Positions 1-5,791 of a stretch of DNA of 6,966 nucleotides are shown piece after piece. Both the position numbers and the translations under genes were made by a program. Numbering within the stretch: position 1 is the first letter of the stretch; each line of letters opens with the position of its first letter. Below the pieces are notes generated by a model that was not told where the DNA came from, did no database searches, and saw only the letters and a list, made by a program, of their open reading frames with translations. The stretch lies in NCBI GenBank assembly GCA_002255315.1, contig NCBD01000050.1, positions 1 through 6,966 of the forward strand, given 5' to 3'. This DNA is from Actinobacteria bacterium 21-64-8 (lineage in GTDB: Bacteria > Actinomycetota > Acidimicrobiia > Acidimicrobiales > RAAP-2).

Positions 1-633
1 GAGCGTCTCGACACCCCACTGACTAAAGCGAATGAGGTCGCGGCGGTGATTCACGGTCCACACGTTGAGTGCCACCCCCGCGTCGCGCGCGCGGGCGACT
101 TCGGCCGAGCCCACCGTCGAATAATGCGGGTGCAGCGCGCGAAAACCGTAGGAAAGGGCGGGTTCGAGGGACTCCACGACCGAGCGCTTCCACAACAACC
201 ACCCGACGTCGTAGTCCGGGGCAATCTCTCGCACGCTCAAACACGTCGCGAGGTCAAAGGACGAGAACAAGATCCCTTGAACCCTCGCGTGCTCGCGCAC
301 GCAGGCGACCACGGCGCGCACGAACGCGCCCGATTCGTCGTAGCCGGCCTCGGTGGGGAGATTTTTGATCTCAACATTCACCTCGACGCTCGCCAGGGTC
401 ACCAGGGCGTCACCGAGTTGACAGACGTAGGGGGGCAGTTCGCCAGCGCGGGTCTTCGCGATGAGACGCCCCTCGACGGCGTCGTCGTGGTGCACAATGA
501 GCGCCCCGTCGGCACTGCGGCGCACGTCGAGCTCGACCCCGTCTACGCCGAGGCGAAGCGCCGCGCGAAAGGCGTCGAGCGTATTCTCACGGGCCTTTTG
601 GTGCGCGCCGCGATGGGCGAAGACTTTGCTCAC
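1..633 (-). CDS. Glycerophosphodiester phosphodiesterase (GDPD family), 3' end cut by window edge
   Basis: The visible 211 residues read as a GDPD-family TIM barrel, which hydrolyses glycerophosphodiesters to sn-glycerol 3-phosphate and an alcohol. Near the N-terminus is the HRG signature (H7-R8-G9), then E16-N17-T18, then GVELDVR around residues 32-38 (E34 and D36 are the expected metal ligands), then a VHHD segment at 47-50 with the expected catalytic His49. VNVEIKN near residue 90 and VWTVN near 194 match later barrel strands. Family members are about 230-260 residues, so roughly 20-40 C-terminal residues lie beyond the left edge. The GTG at 633 is the first possible start, because an in-frame stop lies five codons upstream, and HRG follows at the usual distance. 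No clear Shine-Dalgarno precedes it and no signal peptide is seen, so it is probably cytoplasmic. It diverges from whiB. The family assignment is firm; the natural substrate is unknown. Confidence 0.9.
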   Translation of the reverse strand, partial: MSKVFAHRGAHQKARENTLDAFRAALRLGVDGVELDVRRSADGALIVHHDDAVEGRLIAKTRAGELPPYVCQLGDALVTLASVEVNVEIKNLPTEAGYDESGAFVRAVVACVREHARVQGILFSSFDLATCLSVREIAPDYDVGWLLWKRSVVESLEPALSYGFRALHPHYSTVGSAEVARARDAGVALNVWTVNHRRDLIRFSQWGVETL

Positions 634-679
634 GGACCCAGTCTTTCAGAGCATTTCGCACCGAGAAGGCGAGAAAATC

Positions 680-691
680 GGGCAAATGCCC
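680..691. promoter_or_regulatory. Perfect 12-bp dyad touching the whiB -35 box (possible operator)
   Basis: GGGCAAATGCCC has perfect 5-bp arms (GGGCA/TGCCC) around AA. It ends one base before the proposed -35 hexamer of whiB. It lies in the divergent region, 47 bases upstream of the GDPD start, so a bound protein could affect either gene. A binding role is inferred from symmetry and position only. The dyad followed by TTGTTTTTG also resembles an intrinsic terminator, but no plus-strand gene precedes it. Confidence 0.3.
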
Positions 692-720
692 TTGTTTTTG
701 GTCTTGATTTTCAGTAGAAT
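692..720 (+). promoter_or_regulatory. Sigma70-type promoter for whiB
   Basis: TTGTTT at 692-697 (-35) and TAGAAT at 715-720 (-10, one mismatch to TATAAT) are separated by exactly 17 bases, in the most AT-rich stretch of the window. Transcription would start near 727, giving a leader of about 60 nt before the whiB ATG. This is the best-looking promoter in the window, but no transcript data support it. Confidence 0.6.
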
Positions 721-745
721 TTCTAGCCGGTCCGCTCACGCGTGC

Positions 746-759
746 GGGCCCTTTGGCCC
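746..759 (+). other. Small GC hairpin in the whiB leader
   Basis: GGGCC and GGCCC (746-750 and 755-759) can form a 5-bp stem with a CTTT loop, inside the predicted 5' leader about 20 nt upstream of the Shine-Dalgarno. It is short and could occur by chance in GC-rich DNA. There is no U-tract, so it is not a terminator. Confidence 0.2.
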
Positions 760-777
760 CTACTCCCCCCACAGCAC

Positions 778-781
778 GAGG
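778..781 (+). promoter_or_regulatory. Ribosome binding site of whiB
   Basis: GAGG sits 6 nt before the ATG at 788. It supports this start over the longer open frame, which runs upstream without a stop across the promoter and into the antisense of the GDPD gene. Confidence 0.65.
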
Positions 782-787
782 TTTGAC

Positions 788-1087
788 ATGTCGTTAATCT
801 GGAACCGCACCCACGCCTGGGACGACGCCGATTGGCGCTCGTCGGCCGCCTGTCGCGACACCGAGCCCGAGCTGTTTTTCCCCATTGGCACGACCGGAAT
901 GGCGACCGACCAAATCGAATCAGCGAAGCGCGTCTGCTTCCAGTGTGACGCGCAAAAGGCCTGCCTGGAGTTCGCCCTCGCGACCAACCAGGAGTCGGGC
1001 GTGTGGGGTGGCACCACCGAAGACGAGCGTCGCAAACTGCGCAAGCAGTGGTTGGCGGCCCGACGCCGCGGTACGACGCTGAACTAG
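788..1087 (+). CDS. whiB1: WhiB-family iron-sulfur transcriptional regulator, WhiB1/WblE-like
   Basis: This 99-residue protein has the four WhiB cysteines, C22, C50, C53 and C59 (C-x27-C-x2-C-x5-C), which bind a 4Fe-4S cluster, followed by the GVWGG turn at 71-75 and a basic tail (ERRKLRKQW, then RRR at 92-94) that contacts DNA. ELFFPIG at 28-34 and the 27-residue gap between the first two cysteines match WhiB1/WblE better than WhiB2/WhmD. In mycobacteria WhiB1 binds the primary sigma factor, responds to nitric oxide and is essential; that role is transferred by family. Its promoter and GAGG site lie just upstream. The gene converges on pdtaS with a 4-nt overlap of the 3' ends, the same neighbour relationship as Rv3219/Rv3220c in M. 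tuberculosis. WhiB family membership is near certain; the WhiB1 subgroup is likely. Confidence 0.93.
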   Translation: MSLIWNRTHAWDDADWRSSAACRDTEPELFFPIGTTGMATDQIESAKRVCFQCDAQKACLEFALATNQESGVWGGTTEDERRKLRKQWLAARRRGTTLN

Positions 1088-2568
1088 TCGCGCTCGAGTA
1101 GCGGCACGCTGACACGCACGTAGGTACCGCCTCCGTCGGCGCCGTCGACCGACTTCATTTCAATCGAGCCCTGCAGTTGGGTCCGTACGAGGTCACGCAC
1201 GATCGACAGTCCGAGGCTCGTTGGCACGTCGAGTGAAAAGTTCTCGCCGAGGCCCCGGCCGTTATCGCGAATCTCGGCGACCGCGGTGTTTTCGTCACGG
1301 CGCAGGTTCAGCGTGACAATGCCCGCGTGGTCAATTTCGACGACTTGGTCACTGAAAGCGTGCTCGACCGCGTTGGTGAGCAGTTCGGTGAGGGCCACGG
1401 CGAGCGGTGTCGCGAGGTCCGTCGACAGCACACCGAGTTCACCGTTCACCACGATCTCGACCGGGTGCAGCGCCAAAACGGTGTCTTCGACCAAGGTCAC
1501 GAGTGAACGCACGATCTCGTCGAAAACGACCTCCTCACCGGGCTCGCGCGAGAGCACTTCGTGCACGACGGCAATGGAGCGCACGCGCCGCTCGGCTTCG
1601 AGCAGGGCCACCTTGGTCTCATCGATGTCACTTCGACGAGCCTGCAGTCGCAGCAGCGACGAAATCGTCTGGAGATTGTTCTTGACGCGGTGGTGCACCT
1701 CGCGTATCGCGGCCTCCTTGCTCAAGACGATGCGGTCGAGTTGACGAAGATCGGAGACGTCACGCACGCGCACGAGTACACCGGTCACCTGTTGGCGCGC
1801 CAGCAGTGGTACGCAGTGAAAGAGAATGGCGACGTCGTGGCCGCGGTCAATCTCTTCGAGCGTGGGCAAGCCAAACTCGAGTGTGCGTTCAACGAATCGT
1901 GCCCGCAGGCCCAGTTCGCGTAGCGTGCGTCCTTCGGCCGACGCGTAAATACCGAGGCGGTGTAGTGCGTTGGCGGCGTTAGGCGTGGTGAACTCGACCG
2001 CTCCTTCGCCGTTGAGCAAGATAATTCCGTCGCCCACGCGCGGCAGTCCCGGTCCGGCGACGTCCTCTTCTCGAAAGGGGAACGTCCCGTCACTGACCAT
2101 CGTGCACAGTCGCTCAAAGATTGACAGATAGACCTTCTCGTAGAGCGAGGCACCCATCTGCACCGGCCCTTGGAGGCGCACCATCACCGCGATCACGTCC
2201 TCACCGACGCGCACCGGCACGCACCACTGGGGTACCACGTCGTCGAGGCCCGCGACGCGACCCTCGCCCACGACGCGGGCCTTGGTGGCGAAGACTTCGC
2301 GCACGAGGGGCCAGACGTCGGCGCGCTGGGTCGTGCCCACGAGGTCGTCAATGATCAAGGTGGAGCGGTTGTTCGGCCGAACCTGCCCTAAGACTACGAA
2401 ATGTTGGTCACCGCGATTCGTGGGCTCGCTGACCGGCGACATCAGAATCATGTCGGAAAAAGCGAGGTCCGCTAAGAGCGACCACGACGCGACGAGACGC
2501 ACGAGTTGGGCGACGCCCGCTCGGTTGATGTCGGTGCGCAGCGAGGCGAGTTCAGCGAGCGTCGCCAT
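1084..2568 (-). CDS. pdtaS: PdtaS-type sensor histidine kinase (HisKA_2 family)
   Basis: This 494-residue protein, close to mycobacterial PdtaS (501), has no membrane segment and so is a soluble sensor. An N-terminal GAF-like sensor domain (about 1-160; SWSLLADLAFSD at 29-39) is followed by a PAS-like domain (about 175-275; PRVGDGIILL, then PNAANALHRLG). The dimerisation/phosphoacceptor segment is IREVHHRVKNNLQ at 288-300, with the phosphorylated residue His292 or His293. The ATPase domain has the N-box (E395, N399), G1 box DNGRGLG at 435-441 and G2 GLSIV at 453-457. PdtaS is known to phosphorylate the ANTAR-domain antiterminator PdtaR; no PdtaR gene is in this window. ATG 2568 shares its A with the TAA of the PHP gene (TAATG) and has GGAG 6 nt upstream, implying translational coupling. 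Its stop lies in the CTAG shared with whiB. Confidence 0.93.
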   Translation of the reverse strand: MATLAELASLRTDINRAGVAQLVRLVASWSLLADLAFSDMILMSPVSEPTNRGDQHFVVLGQVRPNNRSTLIIDDLVGTTQRADVWPLVREVFATKARVVGEGRVAGLDDVVPQWCVPVRVGEDVIAVMVRLQGPVQMGASLYEKVYLSIFERLCTMVSDGTFPFREEDVAGPGLPRVGDGIILLNGEGAVEFTTPNAANALHRLGIYASAEGRTLRELGLRARFVERTLEFGLPTLEEIDRGHDVAILFHCVPLLARQQVTGVLVRVRDVSDLRQLDRIVLSKEAAIREVHHRVKNNLQTISSLLRLQARRSDIDETKVALLEAERRVRSIAVVHEVLSREPGEEVVFDEIVRSLVTLVEDTVLALHPVEIVVNGELGVLSTDLATPLAVALTELLTNAVEHAFSDQVVEIDHAGIVTLNLRRDENTAVAEIRDNGRGLGENFSLDVPTSLGLSIVRDLVRTQLQGSIEMKSVDGADGGGTYVRVSVPLLERD

Positions 2569-3443
2569 TAAGCGCTCCGCAAGGGCACCATGAGGCGCTG
2601 GCGCGCGTTGAACGAGGCGAGCTCACGCACGCCACGCGCCTCGAGCAGTTGGGCGACCTCACCCACCCCCCGTGAGACCCGTCCGAGCTCGTGCGCGTCC
2701 GACGCGGTCGTAAAGCTCACGCCCGCGGCGACGAGGAGATCGAGAAATCCCTCGGCCGGGTACTGCTCGGCGACGGGCTTGTACCACCCGGCCGACGAAC
2801 ACTCGACGGCCACGTTGGCGGCGCGCGCCGCGTCAGTCATGCGCGCCCAAAACTCGCTCGGCGAGGGCGCGACGTAGCCCGCGACTTTGATCAAGTCCGG
2901 GTGCGCCAGCACGTCGACGGCACCGCAGGCGGCGAGCTCTTCGAGGGCGTTCGTGTACTGGTCCCAACACTGCTCCACGTCGCGAATCGTCCACTCGCCC
3001 ATGCTGACGGCGTGGTCGATGTCGTCAAAGGCCCACGCGTCGATCCAGTGCACCGAGCCAATTAAGACGTCGAAGGGATACTCGCGATAGAGCGAGCTGA
3101 GCTCGTCCATCTGACCACGGTGATAGTCAACTTCGAGGCCGATTTTGACCGGCAACCCTTCGTCCTTGGCCCGTTGAGCGAGCGTGACGTACGCGTCGAG
3201 CGAACTACGCGCGTGAAAGTCCCAGTACTCGGCCATCACGCGTGAGGTCGGTTCGTGGCCCTGGCGCAACCACCACGGACCTACGACGTCGCGCACCTCG
3301 ACGAATCGATTCGCGTGCTCGGTGAGGGCGAGCTCGCCAACGCCCTGGCGCTGCGCTTCGTCGCAGTAGTTCGCAATCTGATCAATCTCGTACCAGGTAT
3401 TGGCTACCGAGTGGGGCCACAGATGGAGGTGGTAGTCGAGCAC
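2568..3443 (-). CDS. PHP-domain phosphoesterase, histidinol-phosphatase type
   Basis: This 291-residue protein has the metal ligands of the PHP superfamily in order: H5 and H7 (DYHLHLWPHS at the N-terminus), H43 (LTEH), E104 (GLEVDY), H132 (GSVHW), H181 (LAHPDL), E214 (VECSS), and D249/H251 (SDAHE). That layout and the length fit HisJ/HisK-type histidinol-phosphatases, which convert L-histidinol phosphate to L-histidinol. No other his gene is nearby, so another phosphate ester is possible. GTG 3443 is the first start after the upstream stop (TAA, then TCA, then GTG), and the metal site begins at residue 5, so no later start is possible. It has no Shine-Dalgarno and lies 3 nt after the DUF3107 stop, so translation is probably coupled. 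It overlaps pdtaS by 1 nt. The superfamily is certain; the substrate is probable. Confidence 0.88.
   Translation of the reverse strand: MLDYHLHLWPHSVANTWYEIDQIANYCDEAQRQGVGELALTEHANRFVEVRDVVGPWWLRQGHEPTSRVMAEYWDFHARSSLDAYVTLAQRAKDEGLPVKIGLEVDYHRGQMDELSSLYREYPFDVLIGSVHWIDAWAFDDIDHAVSMGEWTIRDVEQCWDQYTNALEELAACGAVDVLAHPDLIKVAGYVAPSPSEFWARMTDAARAANVAVECSSAGWYKPVAEQYPAEGFLDLLVAAGVSFTTASDAHELGRVSRGVGEVAQLLEARGVRELASFNARQRLMVPLRSA
2575..2578 (-). promoter_or_regulatory. Ribosome binding site of pdtaS
   Basis: On the minus strand GGAG lies 6 nt before the pdtaS ATG, inside the last codons of the PHP gene. It fixes the pdtaS start and shows that the kinase can be loaded independently as well as by termination-reinitiation. 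Confidence 0.7.
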
Positions 3444-3446
3444 TGA

Positions 3447-3680
3447 TTACACGGTGCCAAAGCCAACCACCCGCTCGCGCGCGGGCGTACCGAACTCGAC
3501 GTAGGCAATACGCGCCGCCGGCACGCCGACGCGCCGGCCCTTGCGGTCAGTGAGCCAGAGCACTCGGTCGTTGGAGAGTGCTGCTTCGACGTCGGCGCTG
3601 AGCGCGTCACGATCGACGTCATCGGCCAACTCGACGTCAATCTCTTTCATCGACTGAACGATGCCTATGCGAATCTCCAT
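3447..3680 (-). CDS. DUF3107 family protein (TB9.4-like)
   Basis: This small soluble protein of 77 residues starts MEIRIGIVQSMKEI and contains RIAYVEFG near residue 58 and VVGFG at the C-terminus. These fit DUF3107, the family of mycobacterial TB9.4 (Rv3208A), which is widespread in Actinobacteria and has no established function. A GTG lies immediately before the ATG, but AAAGGAG is 7 nt from the ATG and only 4 nt from the GTG, so the ATG is preferred. It is the first gene of a likely operon with the PHP phosphatase and pdtaS, and it diverges from the dGTPase gene. No signal peptide, membrane segment or cysteine is seen. Confidence 0.85.
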   Translation of the reverse strand: MEIRIGIVQSMKEIDVELADDVDRDALSADVEAALSNDRVLWLTDRKGRRVGVPAARIAYVEFGTPARERVVGFGTV

Positions 3681-3687
3681 CACGGCT

Positions 3688-3694
3688 CTCCTTT
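3688..3694 (-). promoter_or_regulatory. Strong ribosome binding site of the DUF3107 gene
   Basis: AAAGGAG on the minus strand lies 7 nt before ATG 3680. It is the strongest Shine-Dalgarno in the window and suggests the small protein is well translated. Confidence 0.75.
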
Positions 3695-3712
3695 AGAGTG
3701 CGAAACGACTCC

Positions 3713-3742
3713 ATGTTACGGCGCTGGGGCATGATGTGTCCC
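3713..3742. promoter_or_regulatory. Divergent promoter region between DUF3107 and the dGTPase
   Basis: On the minus strand GGGACA (3742-3737) and TAACAT (3718-3713), 18 bases apart, could drive the DUF3107-PHP-pdtaS operon, with a start near 3706. On the plus strand CATGAT (3730-3735) could be a -10 box placing transcription start on or near GTG 3743, which would make the dGTPase mRNA leaderless. All hexamers have two mismatches to consensus, so these are suggestions, not firm calls. Confidence 0.35.
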
Positions 3743-4888
3743 GTGAGTACCTCGACACCAAGTGAGCGCAATCGGCGCTGGGCGGCGACCATGGAAGGCT
3801 TCGAAGGCGCCGGTGACGCACTGACGGTCGCGCACCAAAACTCCTCGGCGCGCGTGGACGCGCTGGCGCTCGAAGCGACGCGCACCCGCCAGGCGCGCGA
3901 GCAACTGCTCGAGTCGCTCCTCGCCCCGGGCGCGACGCGCGCCGAAGGAGCGGGACAACGAGCGCGCGAGGAAGAGCCCGACACGTGGCGCACGTGCTTT
4001 GAACGCGACCGCGACCGTATCTTGCACTCGAACGCCTTTCGCCGCCTCGCGGGTAAGACCCAAGTCTTCGTCTTTCCCGACGACCACATGCGCACTCGAC
4101 TGACCCACGCCCTCGAAGTCGCCCAGGTCGCCGCGGGCATCGCGCGCCCCCTCGGCTTAAACGTCGCGCTCACCGAAGCAATCGCCCTCGGTCACGACTG
4201 CGGTCACGGGCCGGGTGGACACGCCAGTGAAGAGGCCCTCGACCCCTTCGTCGAAGGGGGCTTTGATCACGCGACGTGGGGCGCCGACGTGGCGCTGCGC
4301 GAACTGAACCTCTGTCACGAAACGCTCGACGGCATCCGTAATCACTCGTGGTCGCGCCCGGCGCCTTCGACCCCCGAAGGTGAAGTCGTCTCGTGGGCCG
4401 ATCGCATCGCCTACGTCTGTCACGACTTCGAAGACGCGGTCTCGGCGGGCGTCGTAGACGTCACCGAGCTGCCGACGATTGTTCGCGAGCGCTGTGGCAC
4501 GCGTCGCGGACACCAGTTGGGCAGTTTCATTAACGCCGTGATCGACACCGTGCGCGCCCACGGGGTCATCGGCATGGACGCACGCCACGCCGAAGCACTC
4601 GCCGCCTTTCGGGGCTTTAACTACGAACGTATCTATCTTCGTGGCTCGTCGCGCGATCAAGCGCACAAAGTGGTTTCGATGCTGCGCGTGCTGGTTGAGT
4701 ACTACGCCGCCCACCCGCTCGCGATTCCCAATCTCGACGCCGACGACGCCCATCTTGATTCCCAGAGCGCGGCACTGCGCGTCGCGGTGCAGTACGTCGC
4801 GGGCATGACCGATCGATTTGCCTGTCAGGCGGCGCAGTCGTTGCTCGAGTGGCCCGACGATCAACTCCCCAGTGGTATTGACCGCTGA
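3743..4888 (+). CDS. dgt: dGTPase-like HD-domain dNTP triphosphohydrolase
   Basis: The family hydrolyses dNTPs (classically dGTP) to the deoxynucleoside and triphosphate. Numbered from GTG 3743 (381 residues): FERDRDRILHSNAFRRL at 86-102 is the family signature; the HD metal residues are H122 (RLTHALEVAQ), H151-D152 (GHDCGHGPGGH) and D220 (WADRIAYVCHDFEDA); MTDRFA at 355-360 is the usual C-terminal motif. The first ~50 residues are not recognisable. The start is uncertain: GTG 3698, ATG 3713, 3731 or 3734, GTG 3743, ATG 3791 and GTG 3854 are all in frame and none has a convincing Shine-Dalgarno. I chose 3743 because a possible -10 box lies just upstream, which fits a leaderless mRNA. The long active-site form without known effector residues fits the type-2 dGTPase-like subfamily. 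There is a 56-nt gap to the SCO gene, with no terminator seen. Family firm; exact dNTP preference unknown. Confidence 0.9.
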   Translation: MSTSTPSERNRRWAATMEGFEGAGDALTVAHQNSSARVDALALEATRTRQAREQLLESLLAPGATRAEGAGQRAREEEPDTWRTCFERDRDRILHSNAFRRLAGKTQVFVFPDDHMRTRLTHALEVAQVAAGIARPLGLNVALTEAIALGHDCGHGPGGHASEEALDPFVEGGFDHATWGADVALRELNLCHETLDGIRNHSWSRPAPSTPEGEVVSWADRIAYVCHDFEDAVSAGVVDVTELPTIVRERCGTRRGHQLGSFINAVIDTVRAHGVIGMDARHAEALAAFRGFNYERIYLRGSSRDQAHKVVSMLRVLVEYYAAHPLAIPNLDADDAHLDSQSAALRVAVQYVAGMTDRFACQAAQSLLEWPDDQLPSGIDR

Positions 4889-4932
4889 AGCTCAAGGAAC
4901 GACGCCGACGCAACTCTTCCGTCGTCAACCGA

Positions 4933-4938
4933 TACGCT
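4933..4938 (+). promoter_or_regulatory. Possible -10 box for a leaderless SCO transcript
   Basis: TACGCT (TAnnnT pattern) ends 6 bases before GTG 4945, the spacing expected if transcription starts at the start codon. The gene has no Shine-Dalgarno and an in-frame TGA abuts the GTG. No good -35 is seen. The gene could instead be read through from the dGTPase. Confidence 0.35.
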
Positions 4939-4944
4939 GCGTGA

Positions 4945-5667
4945 GTGAAAAACCGCCACTTCGTCACGATCACTGTTGGACTGGTCGTCACGATTGTCCT
5001 CGCGGGAGTGCTGCTCGGCTACGGGTTACACCTGCGCAGTCGAAACTCGCAGCCCCCCATTCCGCGCCCCTACGGCGTGCCGAGCAATCTGTCGACCTCC
5101 GTCATCAACTTGATGCAACTCTCGCCCATCCCCCACCGCCCGGCGCCCGACTTCACCTTCGTCGATCAGTACGGCAAGACGATTTCGTTGCATGATCTGC
5201 GCGGCAAGAACGTCGTGTTGAACTTCATGGACCCCCACTGCAAGGACATCTGTCCGATCGTCTCCCAAGAGCTCATCGACGCCAACCACGACCTGGGGGC
5301 TCTGGCGAAAAACACCGTCTTTCTCGCCATCAACGTCAATCAGTACAACTTGACGACGGCCGACGTGAACAAGTTCACCGACGAACACCGACTCAATACG
5401 ATTCCAACCTGGCACTTTCTAACGGGCTCGTACGCCGAGCTCGAAAAGACGTGGGCCGCCTACGGCGTCGCGGTGGTGGCCCCCTCGCCCACGGCCGACG
5501 TGCAGCACACGTCGGTCACGTACTTCATCAACACTCGTGGCCAAGAGCAGTACCTCGCCGCGCCACAGGTCGATCACACCAGTAAAGGGGTGGCCTACCT
5601 TCCGGGCACCGACCTCCTCGCCTGGGGCCAGGGTATTGCACAAGTCGTGAAGGATCTCAAGAGTTAG
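4945..5667 (+). CDS. SCO1/SenC-type membrane-anchored copper chaperone or thiol-disulfide protein
   Basis: This 240-residue protein has a short basic start (KNRH), one membrane segment at about 6-28 and an extracytoplasmic thioredoxin-like domain from about residue 65 (APDFTFVDQYG). The active site is C99-K-D-I-C103-P, the CxxxCP spacing of SCO proteins rather than the CxxC of thioredoxins, and H188 in HTSVTYFIN is the expected third copper ligand. SCO proteins deliver copper to the CuA centre of cytochrome c oxidase or act as thiol-disulfide reductants; no oxidase gene is in the window, so the role here is open. GTG 4945 directly follows an in-frame TGA and gives a normal signal anchor, so the start is secure. 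The C-terminal ~35 residues (LPGTDLLAWGQGIAQVV) look like a typical closing helix. Confidence 0.85.
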   Translation: MKNRHFVTITVGLVVTIVLAGVLLGYGLHLRSRNSQPPIPRPYGVPSNLSTSVINLMQLSPIPHRPAPDFTFVDQYGKTISLHDLRGKNVVLNFMDPHCKDICPIVSQELIDANHDLGALAKNTVFLAINVNQYNLTTADVNKFTDEHRLNTIPTWHFLTGSYAELEKTWAAYGVAVVAPSPTADVQHTSVTYFINTRGQEQYLAAPQVDHTSKGVAYLPGTDLLAWGQGIAQVVKDLKS

Positions 5668-5781
5668 CGCTTCGTCGCACGAAACCTGACGCGCTGCGTA
5701 CGAGCGCTCGCCACCGACTTCGGGCGCCTACGACCCGTAATCCCCATGGTTCATCGCCTACTCTGGCGAACTACACGCTTT

Positions 5782-5785
5782 GGAG
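5782..5785 (+). promoter_or_regulatory. Ribosome binding site deciding the start of the LppX/LolA-like gene
   Basis: GGAG lies 6 nt before GTG 5792. A TTG at 5780 would overlap this site, so GTG 5792 is preferred. It also gives the more typical signal peptide (a basic residue, then a hydrophobic run). Confidence 0.65.
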
Positions 5786-5791
5786 AACTCC

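Noticed and set aside
680..700. Intrinsic terminator (dyad plus T-rich run)
   Set aside because: The stem is only 5 bp with a 2-base loop and no plus-strand gene precedes it; a promoter -35 box explains the T-rich run better.
46..717. A 223-residue plus-strand open frame
   Set aside because: It is the antisense of the GDPD gene, whose minus-strand reading has all expected catalytic motifs; the plus reading is low-complexity and matches no family.
461..787. Longer 208-residue version of the WhiB protein
   Set aside because: The extra N-terminus reads through the antisense of GDPD and across the promoter; GAGG 6 nt before ATG 788 and WhiB family length support the 99-residue form.
1286..2593. 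Several plus-strand frames of 77-152 residues opposite pdtaS
   Set aside because: They are Ser/Arg/Ala-rich shadows of a well-supported kinase gene, a normal effect of high GC content.
4157..4864. A 235-residue minus-strand open frame
   Set aside because: It is antisense to the conserved HD domain of the dGTPase, with no recognisable family features.
5668..5791. Possible terminator or small gene between the SCO and secreted-protein genes
   Set aside because: No stem-loop with a T-run and no supported small frame; only the GGAG of the next gene is convincing.
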